From NCBI RefSeq assembly GCF_018603885.1, contig NZ_JAHGAW010000018.1:1-55078 (forward strand): DNA of 55,078 bases. Direction: 5' to 3'. This stretch comes from Sphingobium nicotianae (lineage in GTDB: Bacteria; Pseudomonadota; Alphaproteobacteria; Sphingomonadales; Sphingomonadaceae). This document shows, one piece after another, positions 16,821 through 23,871 of the stretch (the stretch's first letter is position 1; every line of letters begins with the position of its first letter). Both the position numbers and the translations under genes were made by a program. The notes beneath the pieces are model-generated. The model was given only the letters and a program-made list of their open reading frames with translations, was not told where the DNA came from and searched no databases.

Positions 16821-17360
16821 ATGATTCGTAAGATCTTGAAGATGGGCGATCCAGGGCTGCTTCGCGTCGCCAAGCCGGTCGCGGATGCCCTGGCCGCTGA
16901 GTTGAAGCCGATCATCGCCGACATGTATGAGACGATGGAGGCGTCGAAAGGCGTCGGCCTTGCAGCCCCGCAGATCGGGATCGATCTGCGCATCATGATC
17001 TTCGGCTTCAACGAAAATCCACGCTATCCGGACGAAAAGCCGGTCCTGGTGACCACGCTCATCAATCCCTGGCTCGAAACCCTGACGGACGAGACCGAGG
17101 ATGGCTGGGAGGGGTGCCTCTCAGTGCCCGGCATGCGCGGCCTCGTCCCGCGCGCCACCCACATCCGCTATGGCGGCACGCTGGAAAATGGCGAGACGAT
17201 CACGCGCGAGGCGCGCGGATTTCATGCGCGGGTGTTCCAGCATGAATATGATCATCTGGACGGCATTCTCTATCCGCAGCGCATTATGGACATGACGAAA
17301 TTCGGGTACATCGAAGCTTTGTTTCCGGACGGTCCGCTCGCCGCCCTGGAAGCGGACTGA
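16821..17360 (+). CDS. def: Peptide deformylase
   Basis: The 179-residue metalloenzyme removes the formyl group from nascent N-terminal methionine. All three conserved motifs are present: GVGLAAPQIG, EGCLSVPG (metal-binding Cys) and HEYDHLDG (two metal-binding His and the catalytic Glu). Length is usual for the family. The start has a clear AGGAG site 5-10 bases upstream; an earlier in-frame start at 16719 would run through the LexA box. It stands as a single gene. Since every bacterium has a housekeeping copy, this could be an additional isoform such as those found on mobile DNA. Confidence 0.93.
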   Translation: MIRKILKMGDPGLLRVAKPVADALAAELKPIIADMYETMEASKGVGLAAPQIGIDLRIMIFGFNENPRYPDEKPVLVTTLINPWLETLTDETEDGWEGCLSVPGMRGLVPRATHIRYGGTLENGETITREARGFHARVFQHEYDHLDGILYPQRIMDMTKFGYIEALFPDGPLAALEAD

Positions 17361-17409
17361 GCGAAGGGCGAACGCATCAGCCGGGCGAGAGAGACGGAGC
17401 GAGAAGCCA

Positions 17410-18021
17410 GTGCCGAGACCCATTCCGCTAATCTGCCAAAACCATGCAGGAACAGGGTTCCTCCTGACCGACGGCACGTCCCTGTGGCTGACGACCTGCG
17501 TACATCTGATCACGGGTCTCGCCGACACGCCCAACGACGCGGCAGGATTTGTGAACGCTGTCGTGAAAGTGGTGGGACCCGGCATGACCCTCCCACTGTT
17601 CTCGGCTGGCCAAAAGCGATTCAGAGTCATCGTGAACAACGTCGATGGCCTGTTAGTCGACGCGATTGCGATAAAGCTGACGCCGGTCGAAGCCGCCGGA
17701 CTGATTGACTTCGGTATATACGAGCTTGGGTCGATCGTGGTTCCGCAGGTGGGCGACAAGGTGACGGCACGCGGATTTCCGGGGCTCGGCGCCACCCTCG
17801 TGGAGGAGCAGACCTTTGAGGCGGATGTCGAAGAGATTCACGGCGTCAGCATCAGATTGTCGAAGCCGAGTGCCCCGGGTTTCTCGGGAAGCGCCGTTGT
17901 GAACGAGGCGGGACTCATCGGCATTCTGTATGGCGATGTCGGGGCGCTCTCAAACATGAGCAATGCGCTCGTCGTTTCTCTCGACGTGATTAGAGACAGC
18001 CTCTTTCAAAGCGGGAGCTGA
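17410..18021 (+). CDS. Trypsin-like serine protease fold protein
   Basis: A 203-residue protein that reads as a minimal chymotrypsin-fold protease. TGFLLTDG followed by LTTCVHL places His32 in the position of the catalytic His; VDAIAIKL offers Asp84 in place of the usual D-x-A-x-x-K motif; and PGFSGSAV places Ser159 in the nucleophile position. No signal peptide is seen, so it is likely cytoplasmic. It starts with GTG. The GNAT gene starts one base after its stop, so the two form a pair. Family members of this short type are often found in mobile or stress-related loci; the substrate is unknown. Confidence 0.65.
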   Translation: MPRPIPLICQNHAGTGFLLTDGTSLWLTTCVHLITGLADTPNDAAGFVNAVVKVVGPGMTLPLFSAGQKRFRVIVNNVDGLLVDAIAIKLTPVEAAGLIDFGIYELGSIVVPQVGDKVTARGFPGLGATLVEEQTFEADVEEIHGVSIRLSKPSAPGFSGSAVVNEAGLIGILYGDVGALSNMSNALVVSLDVIRDSLFQSGS

Positions 18022-18022
18022 C

Positions 18023-18466
18023 ATGGGTGAAGGCTGGAACGACGATCAACCATCAAAAGATGAACAGCCTGTGCTGGCCCTAGCGCTGAGGACTGCAACA
18101 GTTGATGACATGGCAGTGATGCGGGACGTGATGGCGCCATTTCGGAACCGTCATTTTCCTCCCAATTTTCAGACAGACCAAGTCCGGATCGCGCAGCTGG
18201 GTGATGATGTGGTCGGCTTCGTTGGCTGGAAAGGCGACGAGGTGCTTGCGCTCTACGTGGCGGACGCCTGGAGAGGCCAACGTATCGTAGGTTCCGGGCT
18301 GCTCGCCGCGGCGGAAGCGGCCATAAGGGAGCGCGGCCATGCAAGAATTCGCATCATGATCGACGCCGACGAAGACCGCGCACGCCGCTTCTATGTCGAA
18401 CACGGTTATGAGTCGCGCTGGCAACACAGCGAAGACGACATCATATGGATGTACAAAGCCACGTAG
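18023..18466 (+). CDS. GNAT family N-acetyltransferase
   Basis: The 147-residue protein has a GNAT fold: a central ALYVADAWRGQRIVGSGLL corresponds to motif A, whose R-G-x-x-x-G-S-G stretch binds the acetyl-CoA pyrophosphate. This is followed by RIRIMIDADEDRARRFYVEHGYE, the conserved C-terminal part ending in the G-Y-E strand. The first 25 residues are acidic and variable. The acceptor substrate cannot be deduced. It is co-transcribed with the protease-like gene upstream (one-base spacing). Confidence 0.85.
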   Translation: MGEGWNDDQPSKDEQPVLALALRTATVDDMAVMRDVMAPFRNRHFPPNFQTDQVRIAQLGDDVVGFVGWKGDEVLALYVADAWRGQRIVGSGLLAAAEAAIRERGHARIRIMIDADEDRARRFYVEHGYESRWQHSEDDIIWMYKAT

Positions 18467-18493
18467 TTCCGTTCGATCTTGGCGCCGCCACTT

Positions 18494-19132
18494 TCAAAGC
18501 AGCGCCATTTGCTCGCTGCGGGGCGGGTACACCTGCGTGACGGGAAGGCTTCCCATGGGCAGATATTTGAGCACATCGATCGCCGGCACTTCGAGGTCGA
18601 GCCAGGCCGCCCATTGGTCGCGTGTGAGCGGTATGATCTGGCGGCTATGATAGGGCGCGATCTCTTCGCCCGCGTCCAGGGTAAGCATCGAGAAACATTC
18701 ACCGACCGGGCTCTCCCGCCAGATACCAGCGATGCAGAACCAGTCATGGTCCTTCATCGTGAAGAGCCACTTGTCGAGCCGCTTGTCCCTCGGGCGCGGT
18801 ACGACCGGATCGGTGAACTCGTAGAAGCCGTCGGCAAGGATGAGGCAGCGATGCGAGCTCAGGTCAGGGGCTTTGCCGCCAAAACCATCTGCGCGGAAAT
18901 TATAGACCGGTCCCTTCGTCCCGGGCCAGCCCCATCGTCGACTGACCAGCTCTCCGGCCCGTCGTCGCCCATCGGCCGGGCTGCGCACGATCGGGGCTAC
19001 GTCGGTCATTTTGATATCGGCGCGCGCCTCAACGTTCGGAATGCCTTCGGGCATGTCGATATTGATTTCGAGGTCGTCAAAATCCTCCAGGATGGATGCG
19101 ATCTCAAGTTCGAGGCGATAGTCATTGCACAT
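18494..19132 (-). CDS. SRAP family protein (YedK/HMCES type), abasic-site crosslinking
   Basis: The 212-residue protein matches the SOS response-associated peptidase (SRAP) family, which covalently traps abasic sites in single-stranded DNA through the amino-terminal Cys. The active-site set is complete: Cys2 (MCNDY), Asn78 (YNFRAD), Glu105 (DGFYEF) and His162 (APYHSR), at nearly the same positions as in E. coli YedK. Cys2 must follow a removable Met, which fixes the start at 19132. A LexA box lies 39-53 bases upstream, so expression should rise with DNA damage. It is divergent from a second SRAP paralogue. Confidence 0.92.
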   Translation of the reverse strand: MCNDYRLELEIASILEDFDDLEINIDMPEGIPNVEARADIKMTDVAPIVRSPADGRRRAGELVSRRWGWPGTKGPVYNFRADGFGGKAPDLSSHRCLILADGFYEFTDPVVPRPRDKRLDKWLFTMKDHDWFCIAGIWRESPVGECFSMLTLDAGEEIAPYHSRQIIPLTRDQWAAWLDLEVPAIDVLKYLPMGSLPVTQVYPPRSEQMALL

Positions 19133-19170
19133 CCGGCCACCCTAACGCCTCGCCCTTGCGACTCAAAATC

Positions 19171-19185
19171 GTTCCTGATATGTTC
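19171..19185. promoter_or_regulatory. LexA box between divergent SRAP genes
   Basis: GTTCCTGATATGTTC is an exact GTTC-N7-GTTC SOS box. It lies 39 bases upstream of the leftward SRAP gene and 7 bases upstream of the preferred rightward SRAP start at 19192; it overlaps the alternative rightward start at 19180. LexA bound here could block both divergent promoters. Confidence 0.82.
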
Positions 19186-19191
19186 CACCTC

Positions 19192-19728
19192 ATGAGCGCG
19201 ACCGCAACTCCATTCGATGCAGATGCGCCGGAGGGCAGCCTCCGTCCGATCATCCGCTACAAGTCAGACGAGCCGAGCAAGAAGGAAGTAGTCAATGCGC
19301 ATTGGGGTTCCAATCCGCGCTTTTCCGACGGGATCGAGTATCGGTTCGTGCGCTCGGAGGGCAAGACCTTCCCGAGCCACCGGTGCCTGATCCCGGCGTC
19401 TGAATTTCAAATGAAGGTCGGTAAGAAGCGCTATCGGGTCACGCGCGATGATGGGAATTTCTTCTATCTTGCCGGCGTTTGGGAGCCGCCGATGGGCGAC
19501 TGGCCGCTCTCGTTCAAGATCGTCACCGTCGCCGCCAATCCCGAGGTGTCACGCTATCAGGAGCGCCATGGCGCTATCATCCAGCGCAGCCAGGTGATGC
19601 AGTGGCTCGACCGGACCGTTCGCGAAGCCGACCTTCTGGTCACGCCACCTGCGCACAGTTTCGTCATCGAGGAAATTGGCGGCAAAACTGGGAAGCCAAA
19701 GCCCTTGCAAGGTGCGCTTTCGGCATAG
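19192..19728 (+). CDS. Second SRAP-family paralogue lacking Cys2
   Basis: The 178-residue protein shares the SRAP fold with its divergent neighbour: AHWGSNPRFSDG, FPSHRCLIPASEF, NFFYLAGVWEP and YQERHGAII align with the family. But it begins MSATATP, or MFHLMSA from an alternative start at 19180, so the amino-terminal Cys nucleophile is absent. The active-site Asn is replaced by an EYRFVRSE segment, and the usual FYEW glutamate is not aligned. It therefore cannot crosslink abasic sites by the known mechanism and may bind DNA or regulate its paralogue. The next gene starts 12 bases downstream, suggesting an SOS operon with the three following genes. Confidence 0.8.
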   Translation: MSATATPFDADAPEGSLRPIIRYKSDEPSKKEVVNAHWGSNPRFSDGIEYRFVRSEGKTFPSHRCLIPASEFQMKVGKKRYRVTRDDGNFFYLAGVWEPPMGDWPLSFKIVTVAANPEVSRYQERHGAIIQRSQVMQWLDRTVREADLLVTPPAHSFVIEEIGGKTGKPKPLQGALSA

Positions 19729-19740
19729 GGAGATCGGGCG

Positions 19741-20151
19741 GTGAATTCAGAAGCCATCAGTGCAGGCGGAGCGATCGAGGAAGGCTCGGCCGTGCTCGAC
19801 AGCCTGAATCTTGCCAAGTTTAGCGCTCCGCAGATCGACACCGCGCTACGCCTTGTCGAGCAACTGTCCGCCCCTGAGCGGGGTGATCCGGTTTCGTGTC
19901 GTTCGGCGCTGCAAGCCTATGCGCGCGGTGCCGGATTCGACGATGCCATTCTCGCGGCCGAGGCACTCCGCGTGCGTGTCGCGGCGCTTGCCAAATGGAG
20001 AGCGGGCCACGATCCGCTGCGGCAGAGCAATGCCCAGTCCGTGGTCGAGGCCGCTGCGGTCTCGCGGCTAAGCGAGCTCGCGGACGGAATTGGGTTCGAG
20101 CCGGCGGCGTTTCAGGAGTTCATCCTCTTCATCGAGGAAATCCCTTGGTAG
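19741..20151 (+). CDS. Small helical protein of unknown function in SOS-linked operon
   Basis: A 136-residue protein, acidic and almost entirely predicted helical, with no family I recognise. It starts with GTG twelve bases after the second SRAP gene. Its 3' end overlaps the start region of the secreted nuclease gene by 7 bases, so it is tightly embedded in the operon. No signal peptide, membrane segment or metal motif is seen. One Cys at about residue 59 is the only distinctive residue. Confidence 0.65.
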   Translation: MNSEAISAGGAIEEGSAVLDSLNLAKFSAPQIDTALRLVEQLSAPERGDPVSCRSALQAYARGAGFDDAILAAEALRVRVAALAKWRAGHDPLRQSNAQSVVEAAAVSRLSELADGIGFEPAAFQEFILFIEEIPW

Positions 20152-20558
20152 CGCGAGCTGTGGTGACCTTGGTCCCGATCCTGATTGCCGCGATATGGTC
20201 AGCACCCGCACTGGCAGATCCCTGCGAAGGCGCTTTGCCAGCCAAAGACATGATCTTCTCTGGTATCGTTCGCTACGTCGGCGACGGCGACGGCCTGTGT
20301 GTCGGCCCAGCAGGTCGGCCAGATCAATGGATCGAAGTGCGGCTCGGGGATTTCTACGCGCCTGAACTCCATGAGGCGGGCGGCACGGACGCCAAGGTCC
20401 GGCTCGAGCGTCTGGTTATGGGCAAGCCGCTCGTCTGTCGGGCCGGCAAGCACAGCTATGATCGTGTCGTCGCGAATTGCACGCTGAACGGGCGCCCGGT
20501 CGGGCAATTGTTGCGAGCGCGAGGCGGTGTCGAAGGCGGTCGGGGCTGGAAGCGATGA
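20145..20558 (+). CDS. Secreted thermonuclease (SNase-like) family protein
   Basis: The 137-residue protein has a signal peptide (VTLVPILIAAIWSAPALA) and a staphylococcal nuclease-like OB fold: VRYVGDGDGL, then EVRLGDFYAPELHE (the family R-L-x-x-x-D-A-P-E pattern), a helix KVRLERLVMGKPLVC and YDRVVANC. The D-G-D and D-x-x-A-P-E motifs carry the calcium and catalytic acidic residues, and YDR the second Arg. The start is taken as TTG at 20145, preceded by GAGGAAA; GTG at 20160 or 20163 is also possible. The stop overlaps the AlkB-type gene (ATGA). The predicted export is at odds with a direct role in DNA repair. Confidence 0.75.
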   Translation: MVARAVVTLVPILIAAIWSAPALADPCEGALPAKDMIFSGIVRYVGDGDGLCVGPAGRPDQWIEVRLGDFYAPELHEAGGTDAKVRLERLVMGKPLVCRAGKHSYDRVVANCTLNGRPVGQLLRARGGVEGGRGWKR

Positions 20559-21136
20559 ATGCCATGCTCGACCTTTTTGAGACGCCGGTCGTGTCGGGCC
20601 TTTCGAGCTGTTCGGATATCATCAGCCCGGCCGAGGAAGCGGAGCTGATCGAACGGATCGATGCTGACAGCCTCAGTCCGTTTCGCTTCCAGCAGTGGAC
20701 TGGCAAGCGGCTGACCTGCTCGTACGGCTGGAGCTATGACTTCGAGACGGGCCGTTTCTCCCCGACCAAGCCGATCCCGGACTGGCTGATATCAACCCAG
20801 GAGAAGGCCGCGCGCTTTGCCGGCCTCGATCCGACTCAACTCGTCCAGGCGCTGCTCATCCGCTACGATCCCGGCGCCGGCATTGGCTGGCACAAGGACC
20901 GGCCAGTCTTTGAGCATGTCGTGGGCATCTCGCTCGGCGCAGCGGCGACGATGCGGTTCCGGCGCAGGGCTGGCGCAAAGTTTGCGAGGGCAAACGTGTC
21001 GCTCCAGCCGCGGTCGATCTATCATCTGAGCGGCGAAGTTCGGCATAGCTGGGAGCATAGCATCGCCGAGATGGATGAAGCGCGCTGGTCGATCACATTT
21101 CGAACCCTGGCAAGGTCAACGCAAAGCCATCAGTAG
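20555..21136 (+). CDS. AlkB-family 2-oxoglutarate/Fe(II) dioxygenase
   Basis: The 193-residue enzyme belongs to the AlkB family, which oxidatively removes alkyl groups from nucleobases. Iron ligands are His113 and Asp115 (GWHKDRP) and His168 (RHSWEHS). Arg177 and Arg183 at the C-terminus (ARWSITFR) fit 2-oxoglutarate binding. The nucleotide-recognition region LLIRYDPGAGIGWH is typical. It starts within the stop codon of the nuclease gene. As last gene of the run behind the LexA box at 19171, it is probably induced by DNA damage together with the SRAP paralogue. Confidence 0.88.
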   Translation: MNAMLDLFETPVVSGLSSCSDIISPAEEAELIERIDADSLSPFRFQQWTGKRLTCSYGWSYDFETGRFSPTKPIPDWLISTQEKAARFAGLDPTQLVQALLIRYDPGAGIGWHKDRPVFEHVVGISLGAAATMRFRRRAGAKFARANVSLQPRSIYHLSGEVRHSWEHSIAEMDEARWSITFRTLARSTQSHQ

Positions 21137-21339
21137 GATGGCTCCCGCCCGCGCTATTTGCCGCGAGCCCATACCGGAGAGCCAAGTGCGCGAGCCGTGC
21201 CGCCGACCGACGGTGCGAGCGACGCGAGATGCGCGCATTAGGGGGACAACGCCATCATAACCCCCCGCCTGGGCGCGAAAAGACCGGACATTGATCTTCG
21301 CTTCGAAGTGGCCTGCGCTCGGTGTAGGATGCGGCCACT

Positions 21340-21972
21340 ATGACGACGCAAAACACCCCCATGCCGGCGCTCTTCATCGGGCATGGAAGCCCGATGAACA
21401 CGCTGGAAGTCAACGGCTTCACACAGGCGTGGCGCAAGCTTGGCAAGATGTTGCCGCGGCCCCGCGCCATTCTGGTGGTGTCGGCGCATTGGTTCATCGG
21501 GTCGACCGCCGTCACGGCAATGTCGAAGCCGCGCACGATCCATGATTTCTATGGCTTTCCGCAAGAGCTGTGGGATTTCCAGTATCCTGCGCACGGCGCG
21601 CCCGACGTCGCACAAGAAATCGTCGAAGCGGTGAAGCCGGACTGGGTGGGGCTCGATCGCGAGCAATGGGGCCTCGACCATGGGACATGGAGCGTCCTGG
21701 CGCATCTCTTTCCTGAGGCCGACGTCCCCGTTGTCCAGCTGTCCATCAATGCACTGCAGCCCCTGTCTTATCATGTGGCCTTGGGTGCCCGGCTCGCATC
21801 GCTTCGCGAGAGCGGCATCCTTGTGCTGTCGAGCGGCAACGTCGTTCATAATCTCCGCCTGGTTGATTGGGGTCGACCGACTGGCGGCGAAAATTGGGCG
21901 CAAAGGTTCGACGAGGCTGCGATGAGGCAGATGGTCAACGATCCCTCGAGCCGTCCGTTGATCGCCGCCTGA
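21340..21972 (+). pseudogene. DODA-type (YgiD-like) extradiol dioxygenase, C-terminally truncated
   Basis: The reading frame of 210 residues covers the first four fifths of a 4,5-DOPA dioxygenase/LigB-type enzyme (usual length about 260). Present are FIGHGSPMN, VVSAHWF, LDHGTWSVL and SSGNVVHNLR with the expected metal-binding His residues. The family pattern is lost after the MRQMVNDP segment near 21950, and the C-terminal part with the conserved P-x-x-H-x-x-P stretch is missing. A truncated opposite-strand gene ends at the same place, so a deletion or rearrangement has joined two broken genes. Activity is doubtful. Confidence 0.75.
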
Positions 21973-22232
21973 CGAAAGAACCCGACACCAAGAGCGAAGA
22001 GCGCCGTGATTGGAATGAAGATGATATTCGTGACGACAGCATAGCCGCTATCGGCAAAGGCGTTGAGAAATTCCGGTCGCGTCGGCTCGCCCATCACCAG
22101 CCAATAGACCGGGATCGCCGCCCACCAGAGCTTCGCATACCAAGGACACCACAGCCAATAGGACAGGCCCAACCCATCGGTCGGACCCGACTGATCGTCG
22201 TCCTGCATTGGCTCAGTTTCAGTCTCAGTCAT
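21846..22232 (-). pseudogene. Membrane protein fragment running into the dioxygenase remnant
   Basis: From ATG at 22232 the reverse strand encodes an acidic N-terminus, then two hydrophobic segments (residues about 24-48 with several Trp, and 67-88, TNIIFIPITALFALGVGFF). After this the frame continues antisense through the dioxygenase gene and loses membrane-protein character. The natural C-terminus is therefore probably lost near 21960. No family recognised. The total of 128 residues includes roughly 38 that are likely spurious. Confidence 0.5.
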
Positions 22233-22624
22233 GCGAAAAACCTCGACCGAAAATATAGCATGCCTTGGCGTTCAGTGAAAGCGAGAGATCCGGCCAATTC
22301 AGCGTCGAAATCTAAAGAAATCAACGATATTTTCCCACCATCGAGAGGTTCGGCGAAGTCGGATATGGATATTCGGTTGACCGGCATCTTCCGGAAGCGG
22401 AGACAATGGAACGGGCTTGATGGCCGGTTCACCCGCCCTCTTGCGAACATGCTCTTCCAGCTCGAACAGGAAGCCTTGGTCTTGATATTGGTTGCCGCTC
22501 AACTCGATCCCCACAACACTCGAATGGCCTCCTGGCTCATAGGCGAAGGCCAGCAAGAAATCGATATGGAACGCCGGCTGCTGGTGGTATATTGGTATAG
22601 CAACCTATTGTAAGGTAGAATGCC
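22233..22624. other. Spacer before vapBC with possible small reverse-strand gene
   Basis: A reverse-strand frame 22299-22556 (85 residues, ATG start, no recognised family, rich in Arg and Pro at the C-terminus) is the only candidate gene, with low confidence. The last 50 bases before vapB hold repeated GGTAT/ATTG elements that could form the operator usually found at toxin-antitoxin promoters. Confidence 0.3.
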
Positions 22625-22879
22625 GTGAGCACTGGACTCAACATCAAAGATCCCGAAGCGCACCGCCTCGCCCGCGCGATCGCGCAGCGCACCGGCGAGC
22701 CAATGACCCGCATCATTGTCGATGCCCTTCGTGACCGCCTAGCCGTGCTCGAGCGGCAAGGTGACAAAGCGAGCGTCAATGAACTTCTGACCATTGCGCG
22801 TCGCACCAGCCAACTGGTCAAGGGGCCGCAGGTCCCGCACGGAGACCTTCTCTACGATGAGGGCGGCGTGCCCAAATGA
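22625..22879 (+). CDS. vapB: VapB-like antitoxin (Rv0623/PSK family)
   Basis: The 84-residue protein is a type II antitoxin of the PSK/Rv0623-like VapB group: LNIKDPEAHRLARAIA, then TGEPMTRIIVDALRDRL is the family N-terminal DNA-binding pattern, and the C-terminal third (VNELLTIARR onward) would wrap the toxin. It starts with GTG and its stop overlaps the vapC start (ATGA), the classic antitoxin-first arrangement. Antitoxin and complex normally repress their own promoter. Confidence 0.9.
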   Translation: MSTGLNIKDPEAHRLARAIAQRTGEPMTRIIVDALRDRLAVLERQGDKASVNELLTIARRTSQLVKGPQVPHGDLLYDEGGVPK

Positions 22880-23280
22880 TCGTCGATACATCAGCGCTCG
22901 TCGCCATATTGTATGGCGAAGATGAAGCGGCCCAATTCACGCGGATCATTCGGGACGCGACCATCTGCCGGCTCAGCGTCGCCAGTTTTCTGGAACTGAC
23001 GATGGTCGTCGAAAGCCAGCTTGGCCCTGAGGCAACCCGCAATGCAGAAACCTTCATCCGGCGGGCCGGGATTCTGATCGAACCCGTCACGACCGAGCAA
23101 GGGCTGATCGCCCGGCAGGCCTTCTTCGATTTTGGAAAGGGCCGTCATAAGGCACAGCTTAATTTTGGGGATTGCTTCTCTTATGCTCTCGCAAAAGCCG
23201 TGGAAGAGCCCCTCCTTTTCAAGGGAAATGACTTCATCCACACCGATGTCGAGCCGGCCACGGCAGACTCCTTTCAGTAG
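22876..23280 (+). CDS. vapC: VapC toxin, PIN-domain ribonuclease
   Basis: A 134-residue PIN domain with the acidic quartet in place: Asp4 (MIVDTSAL), Glu40 (SFLELT), Asp99 (NFGDCF) and Asp119 (KGNDF). VapC toxins cleave tRNA or rRNA when not bound by VapB. Length is typical. Nothing in the sequence suggests inactivation. The pair sits between broken genes, so it is likely part of the mobile or decayed segment and may stabilise it. Confidence 0.92.
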   Translation: MIVDTSALVAILYGEDEAAQFTRIIRDATICRLSVASFLELTMVVESQLGPEATRNAETFIRRAGILIEPVTTEQGLIARQAFFDFGKGRHKAQLNFGDCFSYALAKAVEEPLLFKGNDFIHTDVEPATADSFQ

Positions 23281-23294
23281 GCCCTGACATTCGA

Positions 23295-23516
23295 ATGAAG
23301 ACAGATCTCAGTCACCTTCCAGCGAACAAGCGGCGCGAGCTAGACCGTGTGGTCCAGAAGGACGCCTACGTCAAGGCGCGCTATTCCAAGCATTATCGTA
23401 TTTCGAAAGACGAACTCGAGTGGCTTGGACAGCATGTCGAGGAACTGGGGCAGGCTGTACACGACGTTTGTAAGAAGAGGATCGCGGAGCTGCGATCGCA
23501 GGCGCTCCAAGTCTAG
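23295..23516 (+). pseudogene. MNT-HEPN (nucleotidyltransferase-HEPN) gene with large in-frame deletion
   Basis: The 73-residue frame joins two ends of a much longer family. Residues 1-21 (MKTDLSHLPANKRRELDRVVQ-type start) match the N-terminus of fused nucleotidyltransferase-HEPN proteins of roughly 300 residues. Residues 22-73 (DAYVKARYSKHYRIS, then ELEWLGQHVEELGQAVHDVC) match the C-terminal end of their HEPN domain. The nucleotidyltransferase active site (GSxARGD) and most of HEPN are missing. The junction lies near 23357. The frame remains open, so a small protein may still be made. It follows vapC by 14 bases. Confidence 0.72.
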
Positions 23517-23586
23517 CAGCGTCTGCATCCGGTTGGGCGACCCGAACTGTCCGCCAACAACAAATTGAAGGGATCGTCGGTGCCAA

Positions 23587-23871
23587 TCATGCTCTTGCCC
23601 GTCTCAGCTGGAAAGCGACTTGTGTCCCGTCCGGCGATAGCGCGAACAGATGTCGGCCCGCTATTTCATTGTTGGCTGGTCCAATGTCTCGAAGGCGAAC
23701 AAGGTCTTCGGCCGTTACTGACTTATTGGCCCAGCTCGGGTCCGCCGCTCGCGGTGGCATGAGGTCGCGGCATTCCGACCCCTGCGCGAAGGCAGGGGTC
23801 GTCACCGTGGCGAGGGACCACGGCAATGCGATCGCCGCAATAAGGCACTGGGCCAAACGTGCTTCTGTCAC
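23587..23871 (-). pseudogene. Lasso-peptide isopeptidase (Atxe2 type), N-terminal fragment
   Basis: The 94-residue frame begins with a signal peptide (ending TTPAFAQG) and continues with SECRDLMPPRAADPS, VTAEDLVRLRDIG and LFALSPDGTQVAFQLRRA. This is the opening of Atxe2-family lasso-peptide isopeptidases, S9-type beta-propeller/alpha-beta hydrolases of about 700 residues. The frame stops right after the first propeller strand near 23600, so the hydrolase domain is gone. The GTG start overlaps the stop of the TonB receptor remnant, as in intact loci where receptor and isopeptidase are coupled to take up and open imported lasso peptides. Confidence 0.75.

Noticed and set aside
16723..16821. LexA control of def
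   Set aside because: The box is 84 bases upstream of def and centred on the imuA promoter; peptide deformylase is not a known SOS gene.
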